From Pelatocladus maniniholoensis HA4357-MV3 (GTDB lineage: Bacteria; Cyanobacteriota; Cyanobacteriia; Cyanobacteriales; Nostocaceae), in contig JAHHHW010000083.1 in NCBI GenBank assembly GCA_019359115.1, forward strand, positions 1-63,350: a DNA stretch of 63,350 nt, in the 5' to 3' direction. The first letter of the stretch is position 1. Each line of letters begins with the position of its first letter. The notes beneath the pieces are model-generated. The model had not been told where the DNA came from. It ran no database searches and worked only from the letters and a program-made list of their open reading frames with translations. The position numbers and the translations under genes are program-made. Shown in pieces: positions 15,535-25,312 of the stretch.

Positions 15535-16725
15535 TTGATTAAGGAGCGAGCTATTTATAAAAATTTTACCTCTCGTATGGAGGCGGTGCAGTCGCCTATT
15601 ATTCCTGTAGTTGGCGAATTAATTAACAACAATCCCGGAACAATTTCCTTGGGACAAGGTGTAGTTGCTTACGCGCCACCACCAGAAGCCATTGAATTTT
15701 TAGCAAAATTTTTAGCTGAACCAACTAATCATCTCTATAAAGCTGTAGAAGGAATTCCCCCATTATTAACAGTAATTGCAGCAAAACTACAAACTTTTAA
15801 TAGTATCAAAATCAATACAAATAATAGTATTGTTGTGACTGCTGGTAGCAACATGGGATTTATAAACGCCATTCTTGCTATTACTAATATAGGGGATGAA
15901 ATTATTCTGAATACTCCCTACTATTTCAATCATGAAATGGCAATTACTATGGCGGGTTGTCATCCAGTATTAGTAGAAACCGATGAAAATTATCAACTAC
16001 GTCCCGATGCGATCGCCCAAGCCATCACCTCAAAAACAAAAGCTGTAGTAACTATTTCTCCTAATAATCCAACTGGGGTTGTATATAGCCAAGCAGCCTT
16101 GCAAGAAGTAAATCAAATTTGTCGCGATCACGGTATCTACCACATCAGCGATGAAGCCTATGAATACTTTACTTACAATGGAGTCAAACATATTTCCCCG
16201 GCTGCATTTCCTGATAGTAGTGAATATACTATTTCTTTGTATAGCCTTTCCAAAGCTTATGGTTTTGCTAGCTGGCGTATTGGTTATATGGTGATTCCTA
16301 AACATCTGCTTGTTGCTGTCAAAAAAGTCCAGGATACAAACTTGATTTGTCCGCCTGTGGTTTCCCAGTATGCAGCTTGGGGTGCTTTGCAGACAAAACC
16401 AGATTATTTGAAAAATCATATTCAAGCGATCACTCAAGTGCGAGAATTAGTAATTGATTCTCTCCAAAGTTTAGAAGAATTATGCAAAATTGCTCCTGCT
16501 GAGGGTGCTTTTTATTTTTTTCTCAAAGTTAATACCGAAATAGATTCTTTTGAATTAGTTAAAAGATTAATTCAAGAACATCAAATTGCTGTCATCCCTG
16601 GCACTACTTTTGGTATGAATAATGGATGTTACCTACGTGTTGCTTATGGTGCATTGCAAAAAGAGACGGTCAAACAAGGGATAGAAAGATTAGTTAGGGG
16701 TTTGAAAAAGATTGTTAACTCTTAA
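15535..16725 (+). CDS. PLP-dependent aminotransferase class I/II (aspartate aminotransferase-like)
   Basis: The 396-residue frame is a fold-type I aminotransferase: substrate-loop GTISLGQGVVAYAPPPEA near residue 35, cofactor-contact TAGSNMGF, SPNNPTGVVYS, SDEAYEYF, and the Schiff-base lysine in SLSKAYGFASWRIGYM near residue 239. It transfers amino groups between an amino acid and a 2-oxo acid; the exact substrate is unclear. The annotated start is a TTG, but AAGGAG lies just inside the frame with an ATT codon six bases further on, and an ATG occurs at residue 15. The true start is therefore uncertain, although homology-like sequence begins at about FTSRMEAVQ. The gene stands after the unknown cassette and before yjbQ. 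Confidence 0.9.
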   Translation: MIKERAIYKNFTSRMEAVQSPIIPVVGELINNNPGTISLGQGVVAYAPPPEAIEFLAKFLAEPTNHLYKAVEGIPPLLTVIAAKLQTFNSIKINTNNSIVVTAGSNMGFINAILAITNIGDEIILNTPYYFNHEMAITMAGCHPVLVETDENYQLRPDAIAQAITSKTKAVVTISPNNPTGVVYSQAALQEVNQICRDHGIYHISDEAYEYFTYNGVKHISPAAFPDSSEYTISLYSLSKAYGFASWRIGYMVIPKHLLVAVKKVQDTNLICPPVVSQYAAWGALQTKPDYLKNHIQAITQVRELVIDSLQSLEELCKIAPAEGAFYFFLKVNTEIDSFELVKRLIQEHQIAVIPGTTFGMNNGCYLRVAYGALQKETVKQGIERLVRGLKKIVNS

Positions 16726-16814
16726 AATGTACATTTTAAGAGTTAAGCTAATGTGAGTCAAAATTATACTTTAAATAATATTGCTGTAAATCTAAGTTTT
16801 CCAATATTTCACAA

Positions 16815-17255
16815 ATGCCAATTATTAACAAATTCATTGAAGTAGAAACTACTCTGGGAATTAATATTCATAATATAACTCCTCAAATTGAAGCGTTGAT
16901 TTATTCCACATTAATTCAGAATGGTCAAGTCTTAATATTTTCTCGTCATACGACAACTGCTTTAGCTATTAATGAATATGAAGAAAGATTATTAGCAGAT
17001 ATCAAAGTATTTTTACAAAAAATAGCACCAGAATCAGACAGCTACTTACATAATGATTTGCATCTGAGAAAAAACATTCCACCAGATGAACCAATGAATG
17101 CTCATTCTCATCTGATGGCAACGATGCTGAATAATAGTGAACTCATCCCTATTGTTGATGGAAAATTAGGATTGGGAACTTATCAGTCAGTTTTATTCTT
17201 TGAATTAGATGGTCCGCGTAAAAGAACCGTATTCTGTCAAGTATCTGGAGATTAG
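16815..17255 (+). CDS. YjbQ/UPF0047 family protein (secondary thiamine-phosphate synthase type)
   Basis: The 146-residue protein matches the YjbQ family along its length: FSRHTTTALAINEYEERLLADI, HNDLHLR, NAHSHLMATMLNNSELIPIVDGKLGLGTYQ and a final FFELDGPRKRTV strand. The conserved histidines form a metal site in known structures. Weak thiamine-phosphate synthase activity is reported for the family, but the physiological role is uncertain. It lies 90 bases after the aminotransferase and may share its transcript. Length is normal. Confidence 0.92.
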   Translation: MPIINKFIEVETTLGINIHNITPQIEALIYSTLIQNGQVLIFSRHTTTALAINEYEERLLADIKVFLQKIAPESDSYLHNDLHLRKNIPPDEPMNAHSHLMATMLNNSELIPIVDGKLGLGTYQSVLFFELDGPRKRTVFCQVSGD

Positions 17256-17326
17256 ATACCAATCTAGATTTAAATTTTTACTCAAGAAAATATGCAGAAA
17301 AGTATTAGAATTATCAAGTGACTTAA

Positions 17327-18310
17327 CTATTTAGTTTGCCATGATTGAATCAAAGGATTGGAATCATTCAATAATCGATTCAATTCATGGAATGCTTTTG
17401 TTTGATGACGAACATGGGCATCAATAAATAAACCAATTATATCCGCCGTTAATAACCGCAATGCTTCTGGAGTTTGAGTAGTTGAAAAGTCAATAAATGC
17501 TCTACCTGTGGTGAAGTCGAAAGGATCAGCAATGATAAAATGATTTGCTCCCTCTAGAAACACCAAATAGCTATCATTTCGTCCTCCAGCAATTGCTTCT
17601 TGGAATGTACGCGTTATAGAAGTGGTTGCATCACCTGAAGTGATCCCATAGCGATCGCTACTATTTGCAATCACTCCATCACGAGTTCCACCAATTAATA
17701 ACATCGGTAGAGAATCCGGTAAAGGCAAAATCGTACCTGGTTCGTATCCCATGATTGTCCCTCCCATAGAATGGCCAGCATAAGCAAAAGATGCTGCTAC
17801 TTGTGGGAAAAAAACAGGATTAGCATTTTCGATCGCCACTCTCCCACCTGCTGAGTGTCCACCTAAAATCACTCGTTCTAAGTCAAGCATCCCAGCTAGG
17901 ATTCCCTCTGCTTGCAACTGTTCGAGTTTCGCTAACAGTGTCGGTAAAGCAGAACTAGTAGGAACAGTACCATAAATTCCAGGTTTACACGTAGTGATAT
18001 CCACTCCTGGAGTCATGTTTACTACTCCAGGAAAATCTTCTGCAACCCAGTTAAATGTAAGCACCACCAGTCCACGTTCAACCAGTTTCACTGCTAACCA
18101 TTGATATATGTGGGCTTCACAGTTAAACCCGTTAAAAAAAATCACCACTGGAAAGGGGGCTTTTTGGCGATCGGCAGGTACAATTCCCAGGTTATTTTCT
18201 GTATGTCTACCTGACATTTGTGCTGGATACAAGATTTTGAGATAAATCGTATCGTAAGGAGGCTTAACAGTTTCGACTTTTGCTGTTTGAAAAAACGCAC
18301 GAACAGTCAT
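17327..18310 (-). CDS. alpha/beta hydrolase (chlorophyllase/dienelactone-hydrolase-like)
   Basis: This 327-residue enzyme has the nucleophile elbow GHSAGG with Ser near residue 153, an early strand FPVVIFFNGFN that supplies the oxyanion hole, and the late GANHFIIADP that supplies the catalytic His. It most resembles the chlorophyllase-like group of alpha/beta hydrolases in cyanobacteria; the ester substrate is unknown. No signal peptide is visible. It is followed on the same strand (upstream) by the NAD-binding protein gene 61 bases away, and the two may be cotranscribed. Confidence 0.88.
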   Translation of the reverse strand: MTVRAFFQTAKVETVKPPYDTIYLKILYPAQMSGRHTENNLGIVPADRQKAPFPVVIFFNGFNCEAHIYQWLAVKLVERGLVVLTFNWVAEDFPGVVNMTPGVDITTCKPGIYGTVPTSSALPTLLAKLEQLQAEGILAGMLDLERVILGGHSAGGRVAIENANPVFFPQVAASFAYAGHSMGGTIMGYEPGTILPLPDSLPMLLIGGTRDGVIANSSDRYGITSGDATTSITRTFQEAIAGGRNDSYLVFLEGANHFIIADPFDFTTGRAFIDFSTTQTPEALRLLTADIIGLFIDAHVRHQTKAFHELNRLLNDSNPLIQSWQTK

Positions 18311-18371
18311 GTCACATAGTATCTTACGTTACTAATATCAAATCTTAACTGCCAAGCAGAACTTTCTCAAA

Positions 18372-19049
18372 TCAATCCAGATTAAATTTTTCAAACTCTG
18401 GTTGTCCAAACAACATATTGGCATCTATTGCTGACAAAACTTTATTATTAGCAACATCAGAATTTAAACAACGGCAAACTAATAGTCCCACATCTGCGCG
18501 ATTAATCATACCAGCAATACCTGGATTTTCGGTTAGAACTCCATTCCCAGTTGCAGATTCAGACTGCAATCCTCCAGGGCGAATAATAGTATAATTAAGC
18601 CCACTGGCAATTAAATGTTGTTCGGCTTTTTCCTTATCAATTAAAACAGGCTGTAATGCTTCTAATATTTGTGGAGATAAAGCTACAACACTATTGCCAC
18701 TGCCAATAGAAGTTACCAAAATAAACTTTTTGACTCTTGCTTTGACCCCCACATCAATGAGATTTTTATTACCTATATAATCTGCTCTGCTGTTATCTTT
18801 TGCTAGACCACCAATAGTTGTGATCACAGCATCAATGGGTTCATCTGTGAGCATTGCACGTTCGACATCCTCGACATTCATCGCATCTCCCAGAACCACT
18901 TTTATTCCCAGTGCTTCTAGTTCATGACGAGTTGCATCAGTTCTTAAGAGTGCTTTGACTTTAAATTTTTGCGAGATCAAGCATTGGGCTATTTCTCGAC
19001 CCACGCCTCGACTTGCTCCAGCTAGAAAAATGGATGATACTGCTGTCAT
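18372..19049 (-). CDS. NAD(P)-binding epimerase/NmrA-like SDR protein
   Basis: The 225-residue protein starts IFLAGASRGVGREIAQ, a GxSxGxG Rossmann motif, then VKALLRTD (adenosine-ribose binding), and VITTIGG and KFILVTSIGSGNS at the later strands. It is an atypical short-chain dehydrogenase of the NAD(P)H-binding (SDR a5/NmrA) type, often a redox sensor or a quinone/flavin-linked reductase. The active-site Tyr-x3-Lys is not evident, although YTIIRPGGL is present as in relatives. It is the probable first gene of the pair with the hydrolase. Confidence 0.87.
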   Translation of the reverse strand: MTAVSSIFLAGASRGVGREIAQCLISQKFKVKALLRTDATRHELEALGIKVVLGDAMNVEDVERAMLTDEPIDAVITTIGGLAKDNSRADYIGNKNLIDVGVKARVKKFILVTSIGSGNSVVALSPQILEALQPVLIDKEKAEQHLIASGLNYTIIRPGGLQSESATGNGVLTENPGIAGMINRADVGLLVCRCLNSDVANNKVLSAIDANMLFGQPEFEKFNLD

Positions 19050-19445
19050 AGATATTGCTTACGAAATTTTTCAAGATTCAACAAATATTCACTATACCTT
19101 TGTTTGAGGGTCAAAGTACTCAAAATAGTAGTCTGCCAAATTAGAAATGATGCATAATTATTGATTACTCCATTCCCGATTCTTTTATTAAGAAGGAAGT
19201 AAATAAAGAAAATATAAATGAATTTAACATAAGTTCAAAGTAACCCTATTGATACTTAACACATAATTTCTTGGTCTGAGTAAAGATATATATCCAAAGA
19301 CTGATTTAATTTGGCAATTACTTTCTCTGAAGGCAATATCAATTGTTAAGTCATATTACAATTGTTTCAAAAATATTTAGAAATTGTCGAAAACTCAAAC
19401 CTGGTTCTAACGTAGAACCTAATGAAGATACTAGAGGCAAATAAA
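19050..19445. other. gene-free stretch between divergent genes
   Basis: This AT-rich stretch separates the divergent SDR gene from the small membrane-protein gene and therefore must hold promoters for both. I see no clear sigma-70 box, repeat or RNA gene. Confidence 0.4.
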
Positions 19446-19760
19446 ATGATAAATAACATTCAAAAGTATAGATTTGTCTGTACTCTTACCTTCGGTGATA
19501 TTTACGGTCAAATCATTGTTTGGTTGATTACAATTACCATTAGTTTGGCATCAGCTTTAGCATTAATGGGTGCAAGACGACCAGTTTATGCATTAGCTGC
19601 GGTTGGGCTTGTTGTTTTGTTGTCTTTGCCTTTCTTGCTTTTTGCTTTTGTCACTACTTTGTTAAATCATATAGAATTGTCTCCTGTAGAACCAGGAACA
19701 AAAATGGAACCAATCTCTGGTAATGTTTCTCAGCAAAAACCTGTAGAAGCAACCAGTTAA
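19446..19760 (+). CDS. small two-helix membrane protein, conserved-looking
   Basis: The 104-residue protein has two hydrophobic spans: IIVWLITITISLASALALMG near residues 20-40 and YALAAVGLVVLLSLPFLLFAFVT near 45-68. A polar, Pro/Glu-rich tail follows. The ATG at 19446 is preferred over an in-frame ATG 24 bases earlier because GAGG lies eight bases before it. It precedes the succinate dehydrogenase flavoprotein gene by under 150 bases, so it might be a membrane partner, but I do not recognise a family. Confidence 0.65.
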   Translation: MINNIQKYRFVCTLTFGDIYGQIIVWLITITISLASALALMGARRPVYALAAVGLVVLLSLPFLLFAFVTTLLNHIELSPVEPGTKMEPISGNVSQQKPVEATS

Positions 19761-19900
19761 TAAATTTTAGAATTTAGTTTTTAGATTTAAGTCTGGATAT
19801 TGGACATAAATTCCCTGTCGATTGGCGGGGAATTTTTTTGCAGATGCAATTAATAGCGTTCTTAAAATGGAAAAGTGGCTTTTTTTACAGTTGGGGACTA

Positions 19901-21631
19901 ATGATGCTGGAACATGATGTAATTATTATCGGTGGTGGCTTGGCGGGATGTCGCGCCGCAGTGGAAATAGCTAGAAAAAATCACAGTTTGAATGTTGCTG
20001 TGGTTGCTAAAACCCACCCAATTCGTTCTCACTCTGTCGCTGCTCAAGGTGGAATTGCAGCGACGCTCAAAAATGTTGACTCATCTGATACTTGGGAAGC
20101 TCACGCTTTTGATACAGTTAAGGGTTCTGACTACTTGGCAGATCAAGACGCAGTCGAAATTCTGACTCGTGAAGCACCCGATGTAGTGATTGATTTGGAA
20201 CACATGGGCGTGTTGTTCTCCCGTTTGAGTGATGGACGTATTGCTCAACGGGCTTTTGGTGGACATTCCCACAATCGTACTTGCTACGCTGCCGATAAGA
20301 CTGGTCATGCTATTTTGCATGAACTGGTAAATAATTTGCGGCGTTATGGTGTGCAAGTTTATCAAGAGTGGTATGTGATGCGCCTGATTTTGGAAGAAAA
20401 TCAGGCCAAGGGAGTTGTAATGTATCACATCTTAGATGGGCATGTTGAGGTGATCCGCGCCAAAGCAATCATGTTTGCCACTGGTGGTTATGGGCGGGTA
20501 TATAACACTACTTCTAATGATTACGCTTCCACGGGCGATGGTTTAGCAATGACAGCACTTGCTGGTTTGCCTTTAGAAGATATGGAATTTGTACAGTTTC
20601 ATCCTACGGGGTTGTATCCAGTCGGGGTGTTAATCTCGGAGGCGGTGCGTGGTGAGGGGGCGTATTTGATCAACAGCGAGGGAGAACGGTTTATGGCTAG
20701 ATATGCTCCCAGTCGCATGGAACTTGCTCCCCGTGATATTACCTCACGAGCGATCGCTTACGAAATTCGAGCTGGTCGTGGTATTCATCCTGATGGGAGT
20801 GCTGGTGGTTCCTTTGTTTATCTTGACTTGCGCCACATGGGTAAGGAAAAAATTATGAGTCGTATTCCTTTCTGTTGGGAAGAAGCTCATCGTTTAGTGG
20901 GTGTGGATGCGGTAACTCAACCTATGCCCGTACGTCCAACCATCCATTATTGTATGGGTGGTATCCCCGTTAACATCGATGGTCAAGTCCGTAGTAGCGG
21001 GGATCATTTTGTCGAAGGTTTTTTTGCTGCTGGTGAAACTGCTTGTGTTTCTGTGCATGGTGCTAACCGTCTTGGTAGTAATTCTTTACTAGAATGCGTA
21101 GTTTATGGACGCAGAACTGGAGCTGCGATCGCACAATACGTACAACATCGCAAGTTACCGGAGATCAACGAACAACGCTACCTCAGCGAAGCTAAACAAC
21201 AAATTCAGGCTTTGCTGAATCAGTCAGGACAGTACCGAATTAACCAAATCCGTCAGACATTCCAGGACACAATGACTCAATTTTGTGGTGTCTTCCGCAC
21301 CGCAGATTTAATGAGTGAAGGTTTACAAAAATTACAACAGTTGCAACAACAATACTCGCAGATATACTTAGATGACAAAGGTAGCTGTTGGAATACAGAA
21401 ATTATTGAAGCTTTAGAACTACAAAGCTTAATGGTTGTCGGACAAATGATTCTAGCTTCAGCGATCAATCGCCAAGAAAGCCGTGGCGCTCATTTCCGTG
21501 AAGATTATTCCCAACGAGATGATCACAAATTCCTCAAACACACAATGGCTTATTATTCACCAGCAGGAATTGATATTCAGTATCGTCCAGTGACAATTAC
21601 CATGTTTGAGCCACAAGAGAGGAAGTATTAA
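19901..21631 (+). CDS. sdhA: succinate dehydrogenase/fumarate reductase flavoprotein subunit
   Basis: The 576-residue protein carries the FAD-binding start [37 protein letters not shown] (covalent FAD region), [20 protein letters not shown], the catalytic Arg region [24 protein letters not shown] and [19 protein letters not shown]. It oxidises succinate to fumarate, or the reverse, in the membrane-linked respiratory complex. A frame extends 21 codons upstream, but homologues begin at the MMLEHDV position, so the ATG at 19901 (or 19904) is chosen. The Fe-S subunit gene is not adjacent, as is common in cyanobacteria. Confidence 0.93.
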   Translation: MMLEHDVIIIGGGLAGCRAAVEIARKNHSLNVAVVAKTHPIRSHSVAAQGGIAATLKNVDSSDTWEAHAFDTVKGSDYLADQDAVEILTREAPDVVIDLEHMGVLFSRLSDGRIAQRAFGGHSHNRTCYAADKTGHAILHELVNNLRRYGVQVYQEWYVMRLILEENQAKGVVMYHILDGHVEVIRAKAIMFATGGYGRVYNTTSNDYASTGDGLAMTALAGLPLEDMEFVQFHPTGLYPVGVLISEAVRGEGAYLINSEGERFMARYAPSRMELAPRDITSRAIAYEIRAGRGIHPDGSAGGSFVYLDLRHMGKEKIMSRIPFCWEEAHRLVGVDAVTQPMPVRPTIHYCMGGIPVNIDGQVRSSGDHFVEGFFAAGETACVSVHGANRLGSNSLLECVVYGRRTGAAIAQYVQHRKLPEINEQRYLSEAKQQIQALLNQSGQYRINQIRQTFQDTMTQFCGVFRTADLMSEGLQKLQQLQQQYSQIYLDDKGSCWNTEIIEALELQSLMVVGQMILASAINRQESRGAHFREDYSQRDDHKFLKHTMAYYSPAGIDIQYRPVTITMFEPQERKY

Positions 21632-21639
21632 AAGGGATC

Positions 21640-21775
21640 GGGGAAAGGGGATTGGGGATCGGCGTATTGGGGATGGAGCATCGGGGATTAGTTTTTCTCC
21701 GCGTCTGGTGCGTCTCCCTGCTCCCTTGTCTCCCGTGTCCCCCTTGTCTCCCTTCCCCGATCCCCAATATAAAAA
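21640..21775. repeat. short tandem repeats (GGGGATT/GGGGATC type)
   Basis: G-rich heptamer-like runs (GGGGATTGGGGATCGG) are followed by C-rich runs of the same family in the opposite orientation, so the block can fold back on itself. This is the typical STRR repeat of heterocystous cyanobacteria. It sits directly after the sdhA stop codon. Confidence 0.8.
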
Positions 21776-22484
21776 GTATCATTTGTGACGATTTAATAAT
21801 GCTTTAATCTGAAAATACTGCCGAAATGGCAACATCATCTGGTAACGTTTTGTTATTGTCAGGGAATAAGTCAAACGAATTGAGTTTTATTTGAGATTGT
21901 GGATCAGTAAAGTTCAGAATACAAGCAAAAGTTTGTTAAAAGCATTACCCGTATATCAGCAATCTCAAGTCACCACGGTCATCTACTAAATTCTATGTAT
22001 TCAGGAGCAACTAAGTAGATAAATCAATAGTTGGGTAATGCAAGATTACGCTGTTGGATAGCACACAAAGCTCATTGCGGACAGAAATCAACACAAATAA
22101 AAGCTAAATAGCGTAATAACCATTGCAGAACTCAATATTTCACTACAAATCGTCGATGAAGGTGCGATATGTGGTTTTTTAGTGCTTGACTTGTGCTAAA
22201 TATGAGTTAATCTTAGAGCGGATCGTTTTAACTGATCATCTACCCTGACAGGAATGTATAAAGATAATATTTAATTTCACAATTCTGTCTGAAATTTGAT
22301 GTTTGCAAATTGAATATTTTGATACGGCGACACAGGCCGTAATGTACTACCTTAAGCTAGGTATGTAACGACTTACAAGTTTTTTGTCTGGGAATTGTAA
22401 TGGATAGTTTACAATACCAGGTGATGGGAAAATCTAAAGAAAATATAAAAGGGATCACACAACAGTGGTGTTAGGAGGAAATTA
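21776..22484. other. gene-free stretch upstream of the DUF1815 gene
   Basis: About 700 bases carry no open frame of note. There is a small dyad CGGCGACACAGGCCG near 22325. GGAGG stands just before the next start. I cannot exclude an unannotated small RNA, but I see no tRNA-like or terminator-like structure. Confidence 0.4.
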
Positions 22485-22829
22485 GTGTTTCTAAGACTAG
22501 CGCAACAACATCGGCAATTTGTTCAAGACCTAGTAATGAATCTGCAAGCTTTGGCCATTGTTCTAGAGCGACGTGGATATCCAGCGTCTTGTTACACTTG
22601 CGGCGACCAGATGAACAGTGCGTCATTTATGGTTAGCTTGGGAGAAAACCACCTGATTCGGTTTTTGGTATCTGATTACGGGATTACTTGGACAGAAATG
22701 CGTGATGATCGCGAACTCATGAAGTTAGAGGGTGCGGAAGCAGTTAACCAATTACAGGAACTAGCCAACATCATCAAAGTCCCTATCCAAGCTTCTGTAA
22801 CCAATAAAACCTTGGCTAAACGTTACTAA
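22485..22829 (+). CDS. DUF1815 family protein
   Basis: The 114-residue protein belongs to a cyanobacteria-specific family of unknown function (FLRLAQQHRQFVQDLVMNLQ, CYTCGDQMNSASFMVSLG, VSDYGITWTEMRDDRELM). It is soluble and mostly helical at both ends with a beta hairpin in the middle. It contains the pair C-x-x-C in YTCGDQ context but no full zinc motif. It starts with GTG after a strong GGAGG site. It is a single gene, with the CHAT gene convergent downstream. Confidence 0.9.
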   Translation: MFLRLAQQHRQFVQDLVMNLQALAIVLERRGYPASCYTCGDQMNSASFMVSLGENHLIRFLVSDYGITWTEMRDDRELMKLEGAEAVNQLQELANIIKVPIQASVTNKTLAKRY

Positions 22830-22910
22830 TAAAGACTGTCACTGCTCAGGTAGTACGGACAAAATCGTAATCGAAAAAAATGATATATAGGGAAGCAGGA
22901 GTTACTGTAA

Positions 22911-22963
22911 AGTCAATAGCCCAGGTCAATAGTGTAGAAACTATTAACAATTGGCTATTGACT
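22911..22963. terminator. inverted repeat between convergent genes
   Basis: AGTCAATAGCC at 22911-22921 pairs perfectly with GGCTATTGACT at 22953-22963, and an inner pair AATAGT/ACTATT gives a second stem. It lies between the DUF1815 and CHAT genes, where a bidirectional terminator is expected. No long U-tract is present. Confidence 0.5.
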
Positions 22964-23079
22964 TAGACAACAGTACCCCATAAGTCAAGTTAGCATCTAA
23001 AAATAGACAGAAAACTTGCAACTAAATGTTTTGAAATTTTACTGTTGCCTGCTTGTACAAGTTCCAACCTTAATATTTA

Positions 23080-25230
23080 TTACAATCCGTTTCCTATCAA
23101 AATAAAGGGCGCCCAATAGTAAGGATGACTAAGGCTACCCGAAATAGATGCTAGTACATTCTCACTTCTACTTTGCTGCTGACCTAAATTAGAAGAATTT
23201 CCAGTGATTAGCGCTATTTGTGCTTGTTGTAATGCTTCAGCTTTTGTTAATTTTCCTGAAGATAGTAGGGCATAAAAAGCACTCATCAACGCCTGCGTAC
23301 CGCCATCATCTACAGCCCACAATGAAGCAATGGCTGATCTCGCACCAGTTTTTTGCATCTGATAACCAAAACCTAAAATTTCCTCACCATTACCTAATTT
23401 GCCTCCTAGCCCTGTCTCGCAGGCACTTAGTACTACTAAATCTACTCGCGGCAGTGACCAAGTGGCAACATCTCTGAGGGTCGCTCGTTCACCGTTGCCA
23501 AATAAAATAAAAGAATCTTCTGGTTTGCCTACAACAAATGCCGCATGGGTTGCCATATGGACAACTGTAAAATCATCCATTTGTGGCACAGTCATTTTTG
23601 GGTTAAAGGCGTCATTCAAAACTTTCTTGGTATCAGGAACTATGGTGGCTAAATTTTCCACTTCCTTACCTGCAAAAGGTAATCCAGAAAAAGTTTCTTG
23701 GCGATTAGCAACTTTTACCTCATAACTGCCTTTAGTAAATGCTGCTGCCAAAATACGCAAATTTGATGAAGGTGGCGTATTAAAGTTGGTTAAACTGGCA
23801 GCAGTGATCTGATTGATACTATAGCGCTGCACTAACCATTGTTTGCTATCAAATAAAGCGGCTAAAGGAATGTAACGTAACTGCCCATCTGGTGCGTAAA
23901 CTATTGTTTTGGTAGCTGCTTGGGTCAGCTCTTTTTCTATCGGTTTGATCAGCCAATCATATAATTGACGGGCAGGTTTTTTGACATCTAAGCTAGGGTT
24001 TTCTAAGGCTTTGCGAAAGCTGAGAATTGTCTGCTGGAGGTTTGTTTTTTTCACAGCAACAGTACGATGAATTGGTGGTGAATCAGGAGTTACTAATACC
24101 AATTCCAAACTATTTTCTAAAACCAGAGGATATAAAATTACAGATTTATCTGGTAGTCGCGCTAAGTTATCACGAATTTCATTGAGGCTTTCCAAATCTA
24201 AATTTTGACGCCTCGCTGTGCGGCTAATTTGTTCTACTTGTGTTTTGACATCCGAACTATTAATAAAATTGTTGAACTCAACCAAAATTTGCTGCTGATT
24301 TTCTACTATTTTTTGGATGCGTTGTTTTTGCTGTGGCGATCGCAACTCTTGGGGAATCTGACGTAATTTGGTCAGTTCTTTGCCTAGTACAACTGCACTG
24401 TCAAGGGTTTGATCTAGTTTTTGCTTAATTGGTTTTTCGGCTGAAGTAATCTCAATCCCTTTAGCAGTTTTTTGATTACCTTCGACATTTTGCAGATATT
24501 CTTCCAATTCTTCGACTTTGATTAAGTCCAGAATACGCTGTCCTTCTTCGGTGCGATCGCTTTTCAGTAATCCTTGACCTAAAGCTTGGTATGTCTGGCG
24601 AACAGTGAGGTTATAAGCATCTAATTTTTCTCCCGAAAAAGCTGATGGATTGAGGCGGACTTTTTCGCGATTGTTGACACAATGCTTATAAAAAAACACA
24701 GCTAGCTCAGGTTGATTCTGGATAGCTAGTAGATATCCTAAATTACTGTAGGTTTTACCAAAAGCAATATGAGCCTGTCCAGGAGTTTTTTCATTAATAC
24801 TAAGTTCTTTATTGATAGCTAAAGCTTGCAAATAAGCATTAAATGCTTGGGAAAATTTGTTTTGTTGTTGGTAAACTCTGCCAATATTATTGAAAGTTAT
24901 TGCTTCCAGTGACCTTTGCTGAGTATTTCTGCTAATATCTAAAGCTATTTGTAATTTCCGCAACGCATCTTGAAAACGCTTTTTTTGAGATAGCTTGATT
25001 GCCTCTTGATTAAGTTGCTTAATCTGCTCAGAAGAACTAGTATTTTGGAGTGAAAATTTAGTTATTTCAGCATTTTTATTTTGTATACTTGTATTTGCTG
25101 TTACTGGGATACTTTCTGAAAATAACATTCCTGAACCTAGAGAAAACACCAAGCCAGCAGTAAAAATATTAAAATATGTTTTCCGAGGATGCATAAAAAC
25201 ACTACCAGTATTGGTTTGCTTTTGACTCAA
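23080..25230 (-). CDS. secreted TPR-CHAT domain protein (caspase-like protease fold)
   Basis: The 716-residue protein has a signal-like start (TGLVFSLGSGMLF region after a basic stretch), TPR repeats at about residues 70-200 (ALRKLQIALDISRNTQQ, AFNNIGRVYQQQNKFSQA), a coiled middle (300-350), and a C-terminal CHAT domain. The caspase-type dyad is present: His562 in VHMATHAAF and Cys604 in VVLSACETGLGG. CHAT proteases cut proteins in defence or signalling systems. Many cyanobacterial TPR-CHAT proteins are exported and lack a known target. No gasdermin-like or RAMP partner lies nearby. It is monocistronic and divergent from the thioesterase gene. Confidence 0.9.
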   Translation of the reverse strand: MSQKQTNTGSVFMHPRKTYFNIFTAGLVFSLGSGMLFSESIPVTANTSIQNKNAEITKFSLQNTSSSEQIKQLNQEAIKLSQKKRFQDALRKLQIALDISRNTQQRSLEAITFNNIGRVYQQQNKFSQAFNAYLQALAINKELSINEKTPGQAHIAFGKTYSNLGYLLAIQNQPELAVFFYKHCVNNREKVRLNPSAFSGEKLDAYNLTVRQTYQALGQGLLKSDRTEEGQRILDLIKVEELEEYLQNVEGNQKTAKGIEITSAEKPIKQKLDQTLDSAVVLGKELTKLRQIPQELRSPQQKQRIQKIVENQQQILVEFNNFINSSDVKTQVEQISRTARRQNLDLESLNEIRDNLARLPDKSVILYPLVLENSLELVLVTPDSPPIHRTVAVKKTNLQQTILSFRKALENPSLDVKKPARQLYDWLIKPIEKELTQAATKTIVYAPDGQLRYIPLAALFDSKQWLVQRYSINQITAASLTNFNTPPSSNLRILAAAFTKGSYEVKVANRQETFSGLPFAGKEVENLATIVPDTKKVLNDAFNPKMTVPQMDDFTVVHMATHAAFVVGKPEDSFILFGNGERATLRDVATWSLPRVDLVVLSACETGLGGKLGNGEEILGFGYQMQKTGARSAIASLWAVDDGGTQALMSAFYALLSSGKLTKAEALQQAQIALITGNSSNLGQQQSRSENVLASISGSLSHPYYWAPFILIGNGL

Positions 25231-25312
25231 GAAAAATAGTTACACAAAGCTATTATTGTTTATGCTATTTCAAAAAGTGGAAAATATCTGAGAAATACTA
25301 AGAAAAATTAAG

